Positions 25,007 to 34,555 of a stretch of 64,000 nucleotides of DNA are shown here, one piece after another (position 1 is the first letter of the stretch; every line of letters starts with the position of its first letter). A program made the translations under genes and the position numbers. The notes beneath the pieces were generated by a model. The model had not been told where the DNA came from and did not search any database. It saw only the letters and a program-made list of their open reading frames with translations. The stretch lies in assembly GCF_001465795.2 (NCBI RefSeq), contig NZ_CP013659.2, positions 2,994,501 to 3,058,500 on the forward strand, read 5' to 3'. Source of the stretch: Planococcus rifietoensis (GTDB taxonomy: Bacteria > Bacillota > Bacilli > Bacillales_A > Planococcaceae).

Positions 25007-26529
25007 TATTTTTCCGCTCCTTTACCCATCTGTTCGGGATAATCTTCTTTCAGCCATTTCAACAATGAAGCCGTCAATAAGCCATACAGCAAGATGACCG
25101 GTACCGAGACGATGACCGAGGAGGTTTGAATGACGTTCAACCCGCCGATCAATAACAGCGAGATGGCAAGTGCCGCCAGCACCATTCCCCAAAGCATGCG
25201 ATTCCAGCGTGCAGGCTCTTGCCCTGCCGACAGCTCTTTTGTCGTGATCGATGCAAGGATATAAGTCGCTGAATCCAATGAAGTCGCCAAGAAGATAAAG
25301 CCAAGAACAGCAAAGAATGGCAGTACCAAAAAGCTCAGCGGCAAGCTCTTCAAAATTTCAACGATTGCCGCCGGGTCGCCGCTTTCACTCATCACGCCTA
25401 AGACATCAAGTGCTCCGCTCAATTGCAAATTCAAGCTATAGCCGCCAAATATCCCGAAGTACAGCCAGCTGCCGACCGAGCCCCATAAGAGAATGTGCGT
25501 AATCAATTCACGGATGGTGCGGCCGCGTGAAATCCGGGCGACAAATAATCCGATAAACGGTGCTGTTGCCGCAAACCATGCCCAATAGAAGACCGTCCAG
25601 CTTTGTGGGAATCCACCTTGATTGATTGGGTCTGTCGAGAAGCTCATGAAAGCGAAGTTTTGCAGCATCAGCCCGAAACTATTCGTAAAGTTCGATAAGA
25701 TGAACAGTGTCGGCCCTGCCAATAAGACAAATATCGCCAAGCCAAGCGCTAAATAAACATTCCAGTCACTGAGCTTGCGTATGCCTTTATAAAGCCCGAC
25801 GTACGCACTGGCACTGTAAATGACGACCCAAACCGCGATGATGATAATGCTCAAAGTGAGCGATTGGGCGACGCCGAAAATTTCACCGATGACTGCGGAC
25901 ACCATCGGCACACCAAGGCCTAGTGAAGTTCCAAGCCCTCCAACCAAACTCCAAATCACGAGAATATCAATGATTTTGCCAAGCCAGCCATCTGCATGTT
26001 TACCTAAAATGCCACGGCACGCCGAACTGATTTTCAACGAATGATTCTTCTTGACGAAAAACGAGTAGGCGATGGTCACTGTCGGCAAAGCATATAACGA
26101 CCAAGCCGAAATACCCCAATGGAACAATCCGTAAGTAACGGCCCATTCCGCTGCCTGGCTGCTGTTCGGCTCATAGCCAAACGGCGGTCCCATATAGTAA
26201 TACATCGGTTCCATCATCGACCAGAACATAATGCTTGTGCCCATCCCCGCACAAAACAGCATGGCTCCCCAACTAAAGGTCGAGAACTCAGGAGGTTCCT
26301 CCCCCAAACGCACTTTTCCATATTTACTGAAGACTAGATACATGAGCAATACAAATAAGCCAAATGTCAGAAATTGAAACGCCCAGTCCAAATTGTAAGT
26401 GATGCCAGTCAACATGGTGTTCAGCACAGGTTCTGCCGTATCCCTGAAAAGAACCAACGCCAAAGTTGCGACAACAATGACTCCCAACGAAGACCAAAAC
26501 ACCACCGGATCGATTTTTACTTTATTCAT
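25006..26529 (-). CDS. BCCT-family transporter
   Basis: A 507-residue 12-helix symporter of the betaine/choline/carnitine family. Motifs: GMGTSIMFWSMMEPMYYY around residue 90, HWGISAWSLYALPT after it, and FYWAWFAATAPFIGLFVARIS for the conserved helix 8 region with its tryptophans. The first glycine-rich motif ends in methionine-rich positions rather than the GLVFYGVAEP form of betaine carriers. The ATG at 26529 follows AAGGGGGAATTGG. Divergent from a TetR gene; substrate probably a quaternary amine or related compound. Confidence 0.88.
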   Translation of the reverse strand: MNKVKIDPVVFWSSLGVIVVATLALVLFRDTAEPVLNTMLTGITYNLDWAFQFLTFGLFVLLMYLVFSKYGKVRLGEEPPEFSTFSWGAMLFCAGMGTSIMFWSMMEPMYYYMGPPFGYEPNSSQAAEWAVTYGLFHWGISAWSLYALPTVTIAYSFFVKKNHSLKISSACRGILGKHADGWLGKIIDILVIWSLVGGLGTSLGLGVPMVSAVIGEIFGVAQSLTLSIIIIAVWVVIYSASAYVGLYKGIRKLSDWNVYLALGLAIFVLLAGPTLFILSNFTNSFGLMLQNFAFMSFSTDPINQGGFPQSWTVFYWAWFAATAPFIGLFVARISRGRTIRELITHILLWGSVGSWLYFGIFGGYSLNLQLSGALDVLGVMSESGDPAAIVEILKSLPLSFLVLPFFAVLGFIFLATSLDSATYILASITTKELSAGQEPARWNRMLWGMVLAALAISLLLIGGLNVIQTSSVIVSVPVILLYGLLTASLLKWLKEDYPEQMGKGAEK

Positions 26530-26548
26530 CCAATTCCCCCTTGAATTA

Positions 26549-26562
26549 TTAATCAAGATTAA
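26549..26562. promoter_or_regulatory. TetR operator candidate 1
   Basis: TTAATCAAGATTAA, two 6-bp arms around AA, 20 bp upstream of the BCCT start. It shares the pattern TAATC-N2-GATTA with the next site; the centres are 17 bp apart. Confidence 0.6.
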
Positions 26563-26566
26563 TTTA

Positions 26567-26578
26567 TAATCATGATTA
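26567..26578. promoter_or_regulatory. TetR operator candidate 2
   Basis: TAATCATGATTA, a perfect 12-bp palindrome of the same type as the site at 26549. The pair lies between the divergent BCCT and TetR genes and suggests binding of two dimers. Confidence 0.6.
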
Positions 26579-26671
26579 CTTTTTTTACTATGTTTAGGTT
26601 AGCATGGTAGTATAAAAGAAATCAACAGTCGTTTAGGCAGATCGCATATGACAGAAATGGTGGAGTTGGAT

Positions 26672-27325
26672 ATGGAGAAACGAAATTTAAAAAAACGGAG
26701 AATGTGGACTTATTTTATCGACGCAACAGAGGAATTGATCCAAGCTGAAGGATTTCGCCACGTTACGATAAGGAAAGTCGCCGATAAAGCAGGTTATAAC
26801 AGCGCTACTATCTATAATTACTTTGATGATTTATCCCATTTGCTGTTTTTTGCTTCCTTGAAGTTCATGCGTCCCTATATCGAAACGGTGACTGCAGAAA
26901 TGGAAAAAGCAGACGATCCCATCGAGAAATACCTCGCTGCATGGGATTGCTTCAGCCGCTACTCATTTTCAATGCCAGAAATTTTCAACGCCGTTTTCCT
27001 GATGGACCTTGGGGATCATCCCGAGAACATGCTGGCGCATTATTACGAATTGTATCCAATGGACTTGGTGACGGTTCCTGATGAACTGCTGCCAGGGTTG
27101 AAGAAACGCAGCTTAACGGACCGCGGCCGTTATGCCATCCACTTTATCGTAGAATCCGGTTTGCTCGATGAGCAGCAAGCCGAGGAATTGAATGAACTGA
27201 CTAACCTGGTGTGGCAAGGGATGTTTTCAAACTACTTGAATCACCGAAATGACTACAGCCCGGAAGAAGCACAAGAACGGGTCATGGCCTATATCCGCGA
27301 TATCGTCCAGATGAAAGTGAATTGA
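26672..27325 (+). CDS. TetR-family transcriptional regulator
   Basis: A 217-residue regulator. The N-terminal helix-turn-helix is clear: IQAEGFRHVTIRKVADKAGY, then NSATIYNYFDDL. The C-terminal ligand domain is helical and divergent. The ATG at 26672 is taken because GGTGGAG lies 6 bp before it; an ATG at 26648 has none. Most likely controls the divergent BCCT-hydrolase operon through the paired palindromes at 26549-26578. Confidence 0.87.
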   Translation: MEKRNLKKRRMWTYFIDATEELIQAEGFRHVTIRKVADKAGYNSATIYNYFDDLSHLLFFASLKFMRPYIETVTAEMEKADDPIEKYLAAWDCFSRYSFSMPEIFNAVFLMDLGDHPENMLAHYYELYPMDLVTVPDELLPGLKKRSLTDRGRYAIHFIVESGLLDEQQAEELNELTNLVWQGMFSNYLNHRNDYSPEEAQERVMAYIRDIVQMKVN

Positions 27326-27338
27326 CGAAGCAACTTTT

Positions 27339-27379
27339 AAAACCGGAAATCCCTCACGTACCGAGGTGTTTCCGGTTTT
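27339..27379. terminator. Intrinsic terminator after the TetR gene
   Basis: Arms AAAACCGGAAA / TTTCCGGTTTT with an inner CCTC/GAGG pair and a T run. Confidence 0.82.
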
Positions 27380-27836
27380 CTTATATCCCCATAATTATAT
27401 TGCCTGAAATAGCATTTATCTGGCTAAAAGAGAGAAAATAACAGTTGAGACAGAATATTTCAGAATAGTTGAAATTCCTTTTCTGCAAAGCCTTAAAGCC
27501 GCATGAACACTGGATTACAAGCACCTCTACTCTCTCCCAAACATAGAATCTCTCCTTCAAACCAATAATTTTCTCCCTTAGTGAAAAATGAGCATATACT
27601 CCCAATCTAAGTTGTTGTTTTTTGAAAACGCTTACTTTGAAACACCTGTTTCATTCCTTTTTCATTAAAAACAAGCGATTTTTAGCTCCTTTAGAGCGTG
27701 AATCTACACTCGCCATTAATAGCGATATCATTTTCTTATTAGATTAGTTTTTCTATTCTGAAAATTAGTTTGTCGAAATAGTGAAAAGCATGTATTCTCG
27801 AAAGAACAGTTGCACTCACAAAGGAGGAATTTCACA
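27380..27836. other. Gene-free AT-rich leader of the OFA transporter gene
   Basis: No convincing gene. A 74-codon leftward frame here has no ribosome binding site and odd composition. The stretch holds a possible cre site and is AT-rich near 27680-27790, which fits a long promoter or leader region for the gene at 27837. Confidence 0.5.
27623..27636. promoter_or_regulatory. Possible CcpA cre site
   Basis: TGAAAACGCTTACT matches the cre consensus TGWAANCGNTNWCA at 13 of 14 positions, about 200 bp upstream of the OFA transporter. Carbon catabolite control is inferred. Confidence 0.42.
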
Positions 27837-29120
27837 ATGAAGACTAACAAAAACAGATGGCTGATTGCTTTATCCGCCATCGCGATCCAATTGTCGATCG
27901 GAGCGGCTTATGCTTACAGCGTCTATACGAAACCCATCAGCGAAACGATGGGCTGGTCTCCAACAGAAATCACTTACGCCTTCACGATCATGATGGCACT
28001 CGGCGGGATTTCCGCTGCGTTCTTCGGCGGCTTCGTCGAAAAGAACGGGCCCCGGAAATCCGCCATGGTGGCGGCCTTCTTGTTCGGCCTCGGACAAGCT
28101 GGCGCTGGATTCGCGACTCAAATCGATTCACTCGTACTGTTCCTGCTTACATACGGATTCATGAGCGGGATGGGGCTCGGTGTCGGGTATATTGCGCCGA
28201 TTTCGACACTCGTTAAATGGTTTCCTGACCGCCGCGGCCTCGCGACTGGCATGGCCGTCATGGGCTTTGGCGCCGGTGCACTCATCACCGCACCGGTTGC
28301 AGCGAGCTTGATTGCTTCTGTCGGCGTAACGACTACTTTCTATATTCTTGGGATCAGCTATTTCATCTTGATTTCACTCGGCGCTTCCTATATCGCACCG
28401 CCGCCTGAAGGGTTCATGCCTAAAGGAATGGAAGCGGACCTTGCTTCCGGCAAAAAAGTCATGAAAAAAGACTTGGCACAACTGACAGCCAGGCAAGCCG
28501 TGAAAACACGCCGCTTCTGGATGCTGTGGACGATGATGCTTATCAACGTGAGCGCCGGGATCATGATTATTTCGGTCGCTTCTCCAATGGCTCAGGAACT
28601 GGTCGGTTTGACGGCAGCAGGTGCCGCGACACTTGTCGGCATCATGGGGATTTTCAACGGCGGCGGACGCCTCGGTTGGGCCGCGATTTCCGATTATATC
28701 GGGCGCCCGACTGTGTTCATGATGTTCTTCATCATTCAGATCGTCGCTTTCGTCATGCTTCCGGGCATCACGAACGTCATCATTTTCCAAGTATTCATCT
28801 TGCTCATCGTTTCCTGCTACGGCGGCGGCTTTTCGAACTTGCCGGCGTTTATCGGCGACATGTTCGGCACAAGACAGCTTGGCGCCATCCACGGTTATTT
28901 ACTGACGACTTGGTCTCTCGGTGGCATCATCGGGCCGGCAATCGTTTCACAAGTCTATGCTGCAACTAACAGCTATGTACCCGTCTTCTATATCTTCATC
29001 GGATTGATCTCCGTTGCGCTCGTCTTGTCCATCTTGATCCGCATGGACATCCGCCGCGTGGAACGCAATTACGAAAACGACGACAAGGTCCAAGCGACCC
29101 AGCAAGCCGTTTCTTCTTAA
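27837..29120 (+). CDS. OFA-family MFS transporter (oxalate/formate antiporter type)
   Basis: A 427-residue 12-helix major facilitator. The N-terminal IGAAYAYSVYTKPISETMGW and the loop FFGGFVEKNGPRKS are typical of the OFA group; GGGFSNLPAFIGDMFGTRQLG lies in the second half. RBS AAGGAGGAATTTCACA precedes the ATG. It is a single-gene unit. OFA members carry small organic anions such as oxalate, formate or lactate/pyruvate; the exact substrate is unknown. Confidence 0.88.
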   Translation: MKTNKNRWLIALSAIAIQLSIGAAYAYSVYTKPISETMGWSPTEITYAFTIMMALGGISAAFFGGFVEKNGPRKSAMVAAFLFGLGQAGAGFATQIDSLVLFLLTYGFMSGMGLGVGYIAPISTLVKWFPDRRGLATGMAVMGFGAGALITAPVAASLIASVGVTTTFYILGISYFILISLGASYIAPPPEGFMPKGMEADLASGKKVMKKDLAQLTARQAVKTRRFWMLWTMMLINVSAGIMIISVASPMAQELVGLTAAGAATLVGIMGIFNGGGRLGWAAISDYIGRPTVFMMFFIIQIVAFVMLPGITNVIIFQVFILLIVSCYGGGFSNLPAFIGDMFGTRQLGAIHGYLLTTWSLGGIIGPAIVSQVYAATNSYVPVFYIFIGLISVALVLSILIRMDIRRVERNYENDDKVQATQQAVSS

Positions 29121-29128
29121 AACGAATG

Positions 29129-29164
29129 AAAGCCCTGGAAAAGGAATTCCTTTTCCAGGGCTTT
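29129..29164. terminator. Intrinsic terminator
   Basis: Perfect 16-bp arms AAAGCCCTGGAAAAGG / CCTTTTCCAGGGCTTT around AATT. Lies between convergent OFA and amidase genes. Confidence 0.88.
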
Positions 29165-29202
29165 TTGTGTTTCCTACTATAATAACATCATCCAATTCAG
29201 TT

Positions 29203-30696
29203 CTATTGAAAGAACGGGTTGCCGCGCTGGCCAACCCATAAGTCGCTTTGTTCGATCTGTTTCGCCAATTGGAGCAAGCGATGCTCTTCTCCTTTTTGCG
29301 CCATCACTTGGACGCCGATCGGCAAGTTCGCCTCGGTCACATGAAGCGGCAAAGACATCGCCGGCTGGCCGGTCAAATTCGCCAGCTGCGTAAACGGCGT
29401 GTAGCTGAGGCTCGGCAAGAACATTGCATAGATCAGTTCTTGCTGATCGGTGGTATCACGCGCCATGTCGAGTGCTTGCAATAAGCGCGTACGCGATTCT
29501 TTAGAATGGCTTAATTCGCCGATTTCTGGGGCAGGGTGCGCTGTCGCGGGAGTAATGTAGAAATCAAAACGCGCGTGCAATTCTGCCATTTTCGCGGCAG
29601 CTGCGTCCCATGCGGCAAGGCTCGCGGAATAATCGGCGGCTGAAACCCGTTTGCCGGCAGTCGCCAAAAGCCAGGACTCAATTTCCATATCGTCTTCTGA
29701 CAAGCGCCGGCCGAATGTTTTCTCGAGGTTTTTCTGAAGCAGCGCCATTTCTCCGCTGTTCATCAAATAATACTCGCGCATCAATTGGATGCCGTCGATA
29801 TCAGGAGCTTGTTCTTCGACTCTATGCCCTTGCCCTTCAAGCCAGCGCACCGTCTTCAGCACGGCTTGTTTCGCATCTTCTGACACCAGCGTTCCGACAG
29901 GCGATTCCAGCGAGAACGCGATCGTCAGCGGCTCGCTAAACTCCCGGTTCAGCTGCTCCGTATATTTCCCAGTGAATAGCGGTGTTTGAAACGCGGCTTC
30001 CGGCTGGACGACCTGCAATGCATCGAGCAGCGCAGCGCTGTCCCGCACCGTCCGGCTTAGCGCAAAGTCGATCGATGCCCCTTGCCATTGCCGTCCGGCT
30101 CCCGGTCCGACTGGCGTTCTGCCGCGTGTCGGCTTGAGCCCAAACAAACCCGTGAATGATGCAGGGATGCGAATCGAGCCGCCACCGTCGCTGGCCCCTG
30201 CGACGGGCACAATGCCAGATGCGACAGCGGCCGCCGCCCCACCGCTCGACCCGCCTGGTGAATGATCCGTATTCCACGGATTGTGCGTCGGGCCGAACAG
30301 CTCCGGTTCTGAAATATTCTTCAAGCCGAATTCCGGCGTATTCGTGTGCCCAATCGGGATAAGCCCGGCCGCTTTCAAGCGCGCGACGAAATGAGAATCG
30401 CGTTCCGGGCGGAAGTCTGCCAGCAATTTCGATCCTGCACTCAAGCGCTGTCCTGCGAGTGCCTGCGAGATATTCTTCAAGGCAACCGGCACACCACCGA
30501 AGATGCCGTTTCCTCCATTCTCCGCATCCAGCAAGGCCTGCTCGTGGCGCTCAGCTGTGAAAGCATGGAGTTTCGGCTCCACTTCATCCAAGCGCTGAAA
30601 GCTCAGTTCCACCAATTCTCTTGGGTTAACTTCCCCTTTTTTCACCAATCCCGCAAGCGCTGTCGCGTCTAGCGATAAGTATGTTTTCATATCCAT
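29203..30696 (-). CDS. Amidase (amidase signature family)
   Basis: A 497-residue cytoplasmic amidohydrolase with a Ser-cisSer-Lys triad. The lysine is in VALKNIS near residue 75 and the serines are in [16 protein letters not shown] near 150, followed by [13 protein letters not shown]. It is not GatA by context: no gatB or gatC is near. The ATG at 30696 follows GGGGGCATACGGA. It is a single gene, so the amide substrate remains open. Confidence 0.87.
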   Translation of the reverse strand: MDMKTYLSLDATALAGLVKKGEVNPRELVELSFQRLDEVEPKLHAFTAERHEQALLDAENGGNGIFGGVPVALKNISQALAGQRLSAGSKLLADFRPERDSHFVARLKAAGLIPIGHTNTPEFGLKNISEPELFGPTHNPWNTDHSPGGSSGGAAAAVASGIVPVAGASDGGGSIRIPASFTGLFGLKPTRGRTPVGPGAGRQWQGASIDFALSRTVRDSAALLDALQVVQPEAAFQTPLFTGKYTEQLNREFSEPLTIAFSLESPVGTLVSEDAKQAVLKTVRWLEGQGHRVEEQAPDIDGIQLMREYYLMNSGEMALLQKNLEKTFGRRLSEDDMEIESWLLATAGKRVSAADYSASLAAWDAAAAKMAELHARFDFYITPATAHPAPEIGELSHSKESRTRLLQALDMARDTTDQQELIYAMFLPSLSYTPFTQLANLTGQPAMSLPLHVTEANLPIGVQVMAQKGEEHRLLQLAKQIEQSDLWVGQRGNPFFQ

Positions 30697-30884
30697 TCCG
30701 TATGCCCCCGTTTCCGTTAGATCAGTCCCGTTGTTTCTCATTCTCAAGTGTAGCATTTCCTGAGACTGGCAAATAGCCAAGGGGTCGATGAGACTTTGGG
30801 AAGCTTTCGAACTAAGCGCTTCCATTTGTTATCTAAAATATAACGAAAATGGACACATTTAAAACAAGTTTCCCCCTAAAACCG

Positions 30885-30912
30885 TTGACTTTAATACATG
30901 GCTGGCTATACT
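30885..30912 (+). promoter_or_regulatory. Sigma-A type promoter of the iron transporter operon
   Basis: TTGACT (30885) and TATACT (30907) with a 16-bp spacer. The Fur box starts 7 bp after the -10 element, as expected for iron repression. Confidence 0.65.
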
Positions 30913-30918
30913 AGTAAA

Positions 30919-30933
30919 TGAGAATCGTTTTCA
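30919..30933. promoter_or_regulatory. Fur box
   Basis: TGAGAATCGTTTTCA matches the 7-1-7 Fur consensus TGATAATNATTATCA at 11 of 14 informative positions and lies between the promoter and the substrate-binding protein gene. Confidence 0.78.
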
Positions 30934-30974
30934 TTTGAATAAGATTCATCAACCAATTCAAAGGAGAGACACCC

Positions 30975-32045
30975 ATGAAGAAATTGCTTTCATTCTTATT
31001 AGTGCTCGGCACGCTTCTCGTGCTTGCTGCATGCGGCAGCTCGAACAGCTCAGAAGAACAACCGGCGGAAACGTCCGGCGAAGAAACTGCCAGCAACGAA
31101 GTGAACCTATATACTGCCCGCCACTACGATGTGGACGATGAGCTCTACAAGAAATTTGAAGAAGAAACCGGCATTAAAGTCAACTTGATCAAAGGCGAAG
31201 CCGATGAGTTGCTTGAGCGCATCAAGCGCGAAGGAGACGCTACACAAGCCGATTTGTTTTTGACAGCTGATGCAGGCCGCCTGCACCGCGCGAAAGAAGA
31301 CGGCATTTTGCAGTCGGTTTCAAGCGATGTGCTGGACGAGCAGATTCCTGCCAACTTCCAGGATGAAGACCAAATGTGGTATGGCCTGACAAAACGCGCA
31401 CGCGTCATCCTGTATGACAAAGAAACAGTCGACCCGTCTGAACTCTCCACGTACGAAGCATTGACGGAAGACGAGTGGGCTGGACGCGTATTGATCCGCA
31501 GCTCTGAAAACATCTACAATCAATCGTTGCTCGCTTCTTTCATTGAATTGAACGGCGAAGAAGAAGCGAAAGAATGGGCAGCCGGCATGGTCGAGAACTT
31601 TGCACGCGACCCTGAAGGCGGCGACCGCGACCAAGCGAAAGCAATCGCAGCAGGCGTTGGCGATGTAGCCATCATGAACACGTATTACTTCGGCCAAATG
31701 CTGAATTCTGAAGACCCTGAAGAAGTCAAAGTGGCTGAAGGCCTCGATGTGTTCTTCCCGAACCAGGATACGACAGGCACGCACGTGAACGTCAGCGGCG
31801 CGGGTGTGGTAAAATCAGCTAAGAACCAAGAAAATGCAATCAAATTGCTGGAGTTTCTCTCCGCACCGGAAGCACAAGAAACATTTGCTTCCGTCAATTA
31901 TGAATACCCAGTAAACGAAGCAGTGGAACCATCCGAATTGCTGCAATCATGGGGTGACTTCAAAGAGCAGGACATCTCGATGTCTGCACTCGGCGAAAAC
32001 AATGCCCAAGCGATTCTATTGTTCAACGAAGTCGGCTGGAAATAA
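30975..32045 (+). CDS. fbpA: Iron(III) ABC transporter substrate-binding lipoprotein
   Basis: Extracellular lipoprotein of 356 residues (FbpA/FutA type) that binds ferric iron. Signal peptide with lipobox LAAC, Cys near residue 21, then a Ser/Glu-rich linker. The mature part begins NLYTARHYDVDDELY, and MNTYYFGQM near residue 236 carries the tandem tyrosines usual for iron binding. RBS AAGGAGAGACACCC. First gene of a Fur-controlled three-gene operon with permease and ATPase. Confidence 0.92.
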   Translation: MKKLLSFLLVLGTLLVLAACGSSNSSEEQPAETSGEETASNEVNLYTARHYDVDDELYKKFEEETGIKVNLIKGEADELLERIKREGDATQADLFLTADAGRLHRAKEDGILQSVSSDVLDEQIPANFQDEDQMWYGLTKRARVILYDKETVDPSELSTYEALTEDEWAGRVLIRSSENIYNQSLLASFIELNGEEEAKEWAAGMVENFARDPEGGDRDQAKAIAAGVGDVAIMNTYYFGQMLNSEDPEEVKVAEGLDVFFPNQDTTGTHVNVSGAGVVKSAKNQENAIKLLEFLSAPEAQETFASVNYEYPVNEAVEPSELLQSWGDFKEQDISMSALGENNAQAILLFNEVGWK

Positions 32046-32058
32046 CCTAAATGATTTC

Positions 32059-32087
32059 CCCTTGCCGCTGGTTTAGTGCGGCAAGGG
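32059..32087 (+). terminator. Hairpin between fbpA and fbpB
   Basis: Perfect 10-bp arms CCCTTGCCGC / GCGGCAAGGG with a 9-nt loop, followed by ATTTCTT rather than a strong T run. Could be a weak attenuator or a 3'-end stabiliser that gives more binding protein than permease. Confidence 0.6.
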
Positions 32088-32120
32088 ATTTCTTGCGAGT
32101 TGGAAAGAGGTGCCTGGATT

Positions 32121-33752
32121 TTGCAACGCAGATTGGCCAATTTCAATATCTGGACTGTAGGGGCAGTCGTCATCATCCTGATGCTGTTCCTGCCGAACTT
32201 GACCATTGTCACCGGGTTTTTCACGCCCTCGAATGACAATTGGGAACATATGAAAGAGTTCGTATTGCGGCAGTTTGTCATCAATTCACTGATTCTGACG
32301 CTCGCGACAGCGTTCTTCACGATTCTCATCGGGCTGAGCCTCGCTTGGCTGATCGCGCAATACGATTTTCCATTCCGGCGCTTTTTGAAGTGGGCGTTGA
32401 TCCTCCCTCTTTCCATCCCGCCGTTTATCGGTGCTTACACGTACCACGGCATCTTGAATTTCACCGGCGCCATCCAGACGACGCTGCGCGAGGGATTCGG
32501 AATGGAATTGGACCCGGCATATTTCGATATCATGAACTTGCCCGGTGCGATTTTCATTTACACGATGTTTTTGTACCCTTATGTTTACACGATTACGCAA
32601 GTTTACTTGTCCGAACAATCGGCGTCATTGATCGAAAGCACGCGTTTGCTCGGCAAAGGCCCTTGGCGCACGTTTTTCCAAGTGGTGCTGCCGATTTCAC
32701 GGATTTCCATCATCGCCGGCGCAAGTCTCGTTGTATTGGAAGTTCTGAATGATTACGGCGTCGTGAAATATTACGGCATCCAAACCTTTACGACCGCCAT
32801 CTTCCAAAGCTGGTTCGGCCTTGGGGATTTGGATACGTCGATCAAACTGGCCGCTTCACTCATGGGCTTTGTCATCATCATCCTGCTCATCGAGAAATTG
32901 CTTCGCGGCAGGCGGCAATACAGCTATTTCTCAACGAAAGTCCGCCCGCTCCAGCTCATTCCGCTGAGCGGATGGAAAGGCTTTGCGGCGGCAGGCTACG
33001 GCATGCTCATCTTGAGCCTTGGATTCTTCATCCCTGTCATTCAACTGGTTGACTGGACGGTGTTGACCTTCGGGACAATCCCGATGGAAGAGTTCATGCG
33101 CTATGTGCAAAACTCGGTGTTTGTCGCCGGGCTCAGCGCCACCTTAATCGTCATCCTTGCGCTCATCGTCGGGAATTTCGCCCGCATGGTCCAAGGCAAA
33201 TACACGAAGCTCTTGCCAAAACTGACGGTTCTCGGCTATTCGATTCCTGGGGCGGTTATCGCGGTTGCCGTCGTCACGGCTTTTGTCGCACTCGACGGCT
33301 ACCTCGCTCCCCTTTATCTGGCGATCGGCCTTGAGACGACGCTGGTGCTGAGCGTCAGCATTGTTCTGCTGCTTGCAGCTTACATCATTCGGTTCTTCGC
33401 CATCGGCTACAATTCGATCGAGACAGGCTACGATAAGATCGGCACGAACTTCCGGGATGCTTCAAGACTGCTCGGCGCTGGCCCGACGAAGACCTTTTTC
33501 AAAGTCGATGTACCGATGATGAAAGGCGCGATTATCAGTGGATTTATCCTGGTCTTCATCGATGTACTCAAGGAGATTCCCTTGACATTGATCCTCAGAC
33601 CGTTTAATTTTGATACATTGTCAACAAAAGCTTTCCAGTACGCAAGTGATGAAAAAATCATGGAGGCTTCACAAGCTTCCCTTTTGATTGTCGGTATTAG
33701 CGCCTTGGCCATTGTGATTTTCTATAAGATACTCGAGAAGGAGATGGATTGA
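32121..33752 (+). CDS. fbpB: Iron(III) ABC transporter permease, double-domain
   Basis: Inner-membrane permease of 543 residues with two fused binding-protein-dependent transport domains, about 12 helices. Each half has the EAA-type loop: SARSLIESTRLLGKGP-like (ASLIESTRLLGKGPWRTFF) near residue 180 and NFRDASRLLGAGPTKTFF near 455. The TTG at 32121 is chosen for AAAGAGGTG 8 bp upstream; the longer frame has no such site. Operates with fbpA and fbpC. Confidence 0.9.
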   Translation: MQRRLANFNIWTVGAVVIILMLFLPNLTIVTGFFTPSNDNWEHMKEFVLRQFVINSLILTLATAFFTILIGLSLAWLIAQYDFPFRRFLKWALILPLSIPPFIGAYTYHGILNFTGAIQTTLREGFGMELDPAYFDIMNLPGAIFIYTMFLYPYVYTITQVYLSEQSASLIESTRLLGKGPWRTFFQVVLPISRISIIAGASLVVLEVLNDYGVVKYYGIQTFTTAIFQSWFGLGDLDTSIKLAASLMGFVIIILLIEKLLRGRRQYSYFSTKVRPLQLIPLSGWKGFAAAGYGMLILSLGFFIPVIQLVDWTVLTFGTIPMEEFMRYVQNSVFVAGLSATLIVILALIVGNFARMVQGKYTKLLPKLTVLGYSIPGAVIAVAVVTAFVALDGYLAPLYLAIGLETTLVLSVSIVLLLAAYIIRFFAIGYNSIETGYDKIGTNFRDASRLLGAGPTKTFFKVDVPMMKGAIISGFILVFIDVLKEIPLTLILRPFNFDTLSTKAFQYASDEKIMEASQASLLIVGISALAIVIFYKILEKEMD

Positions 33753-33753
33753 T

Positions 33754-34500
33754 ATGTTTGTCGCCATTGAAGATGTGAGTTTTTCCTATCCGAATACACA
33801 GGCCCCTGCACTTGATCGGTTCACGCTGGACATTAAAAAAGGTGAGGTCATTTCGATCCTCGGGCGCAGCGGCAGCGGAAAAAGCACGATTTTGCGCTTG
33901 CTCGCCGGGCTTGAGCGGCCGAAAAATGGACGCCTGGTCATCCAGGACGAAACCTTGTTCGACGACAAGACATTTTTGCAGCCGGAAAAGCGCGGCATCG
34001 GCATGGTCTTCCAGGACTACGCCTTGTTCCCGCATATGACGGTTGCCGCGAATATCATGTTCGGCTTGTCAGGCATGAAAAAAGCCGACAAGAAGAGACG
34101 CATGCATGAAATGCTTGAACTCGTCGAATTGGAAGAATACGAAAAGCGCTATCCGCATCAATTGAGCGGCGGCCAGCAGCAGCGTGTGGCAATTGCCCGC
34201 GCGATTGCGCCGAACCCTCATTTGATCCTGCTGGATGAACCGTTCAGTAATTTGGACGCCGAGCTGCAAGGGAAAATTCGCAAAGATCTTCGAGAGATTT
34301 TGAAAAAGGCGAACATCACCTCCATCTTCGTAACACACGATGAAAAAGACGCGCATATCCTCGCTGACCGCATCGTGAAATTGAAAGACGGAAAAATGGA
34401 TTTCGTCGGGCGCCCGTGCGATATGCTCGATACGTTCCGCCAAGAAGCCATTGCCGAATCCGAAGAAGTATTGAAATCCCAGCCCGTCGTCAATGTGTAA
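33754..34500 (+). CDS. fbpC: Iron(III) ABC transporter ATP-binding protein
   Basis: Cytoplasmic ATPase of 248 residues: Walker A GRSGSGKST near residue 38, Q-loop VFQDYALFPHM, signature LSGGQQQRVAIARAI near 135 and Walker B LILLDEPFSNLD near 155, H-loop VTHDEKDA. It lacks a long C-terminal regulatory domain. Starts 1 bp after the permease stop with AAGGAGATGGATTGAT upstream. Ends the Fur-controlled operon. Confidence 0.93.
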   Translation: MFVAIEDVSFSYPNTQAPALDRFTLDIKKGEVISILGRSGSGKSTILRLLAGLERPKNGRLVIQDETLFDDKTFLQPEKRGIGMVFQDYALFPHMTVAANIMFGLSGMKKADKKRRMHEMLELVELEEYEKRYPHQLSGGQQQRVAIARAIAPNPHLILLDEPFSNLDAELQGKIRKDLREILKKANITSIFVTHDEKDAHILADRIVKLKDGKMDFVGRPCDMLDTFRQEAIAESEEVLKSQPVVNV

Positions 34501-34505
34501 TATAG

Positions 34506-34543
34506 AAAAGCCGGCCTTTCCGTCATGGAAGGCCGGCTTTTTT
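34506..34543. terminator. Intrinsic terminator between convergent fbpC and pabB
   Basis: AAAGCCGGCCTTTCC and GGAAGGCCGGCTTT pair with one bulge; T run follows, A run precedes. Confidence 0.85.
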
Positions 34544-34555
34544 CAACTCCTATTT

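Noticed and set aside
27381-27605. 74-codon open frame on the minus strand
   Set aside because: No ribosome binding site, begins in an AT-rich leader and resembles no family.
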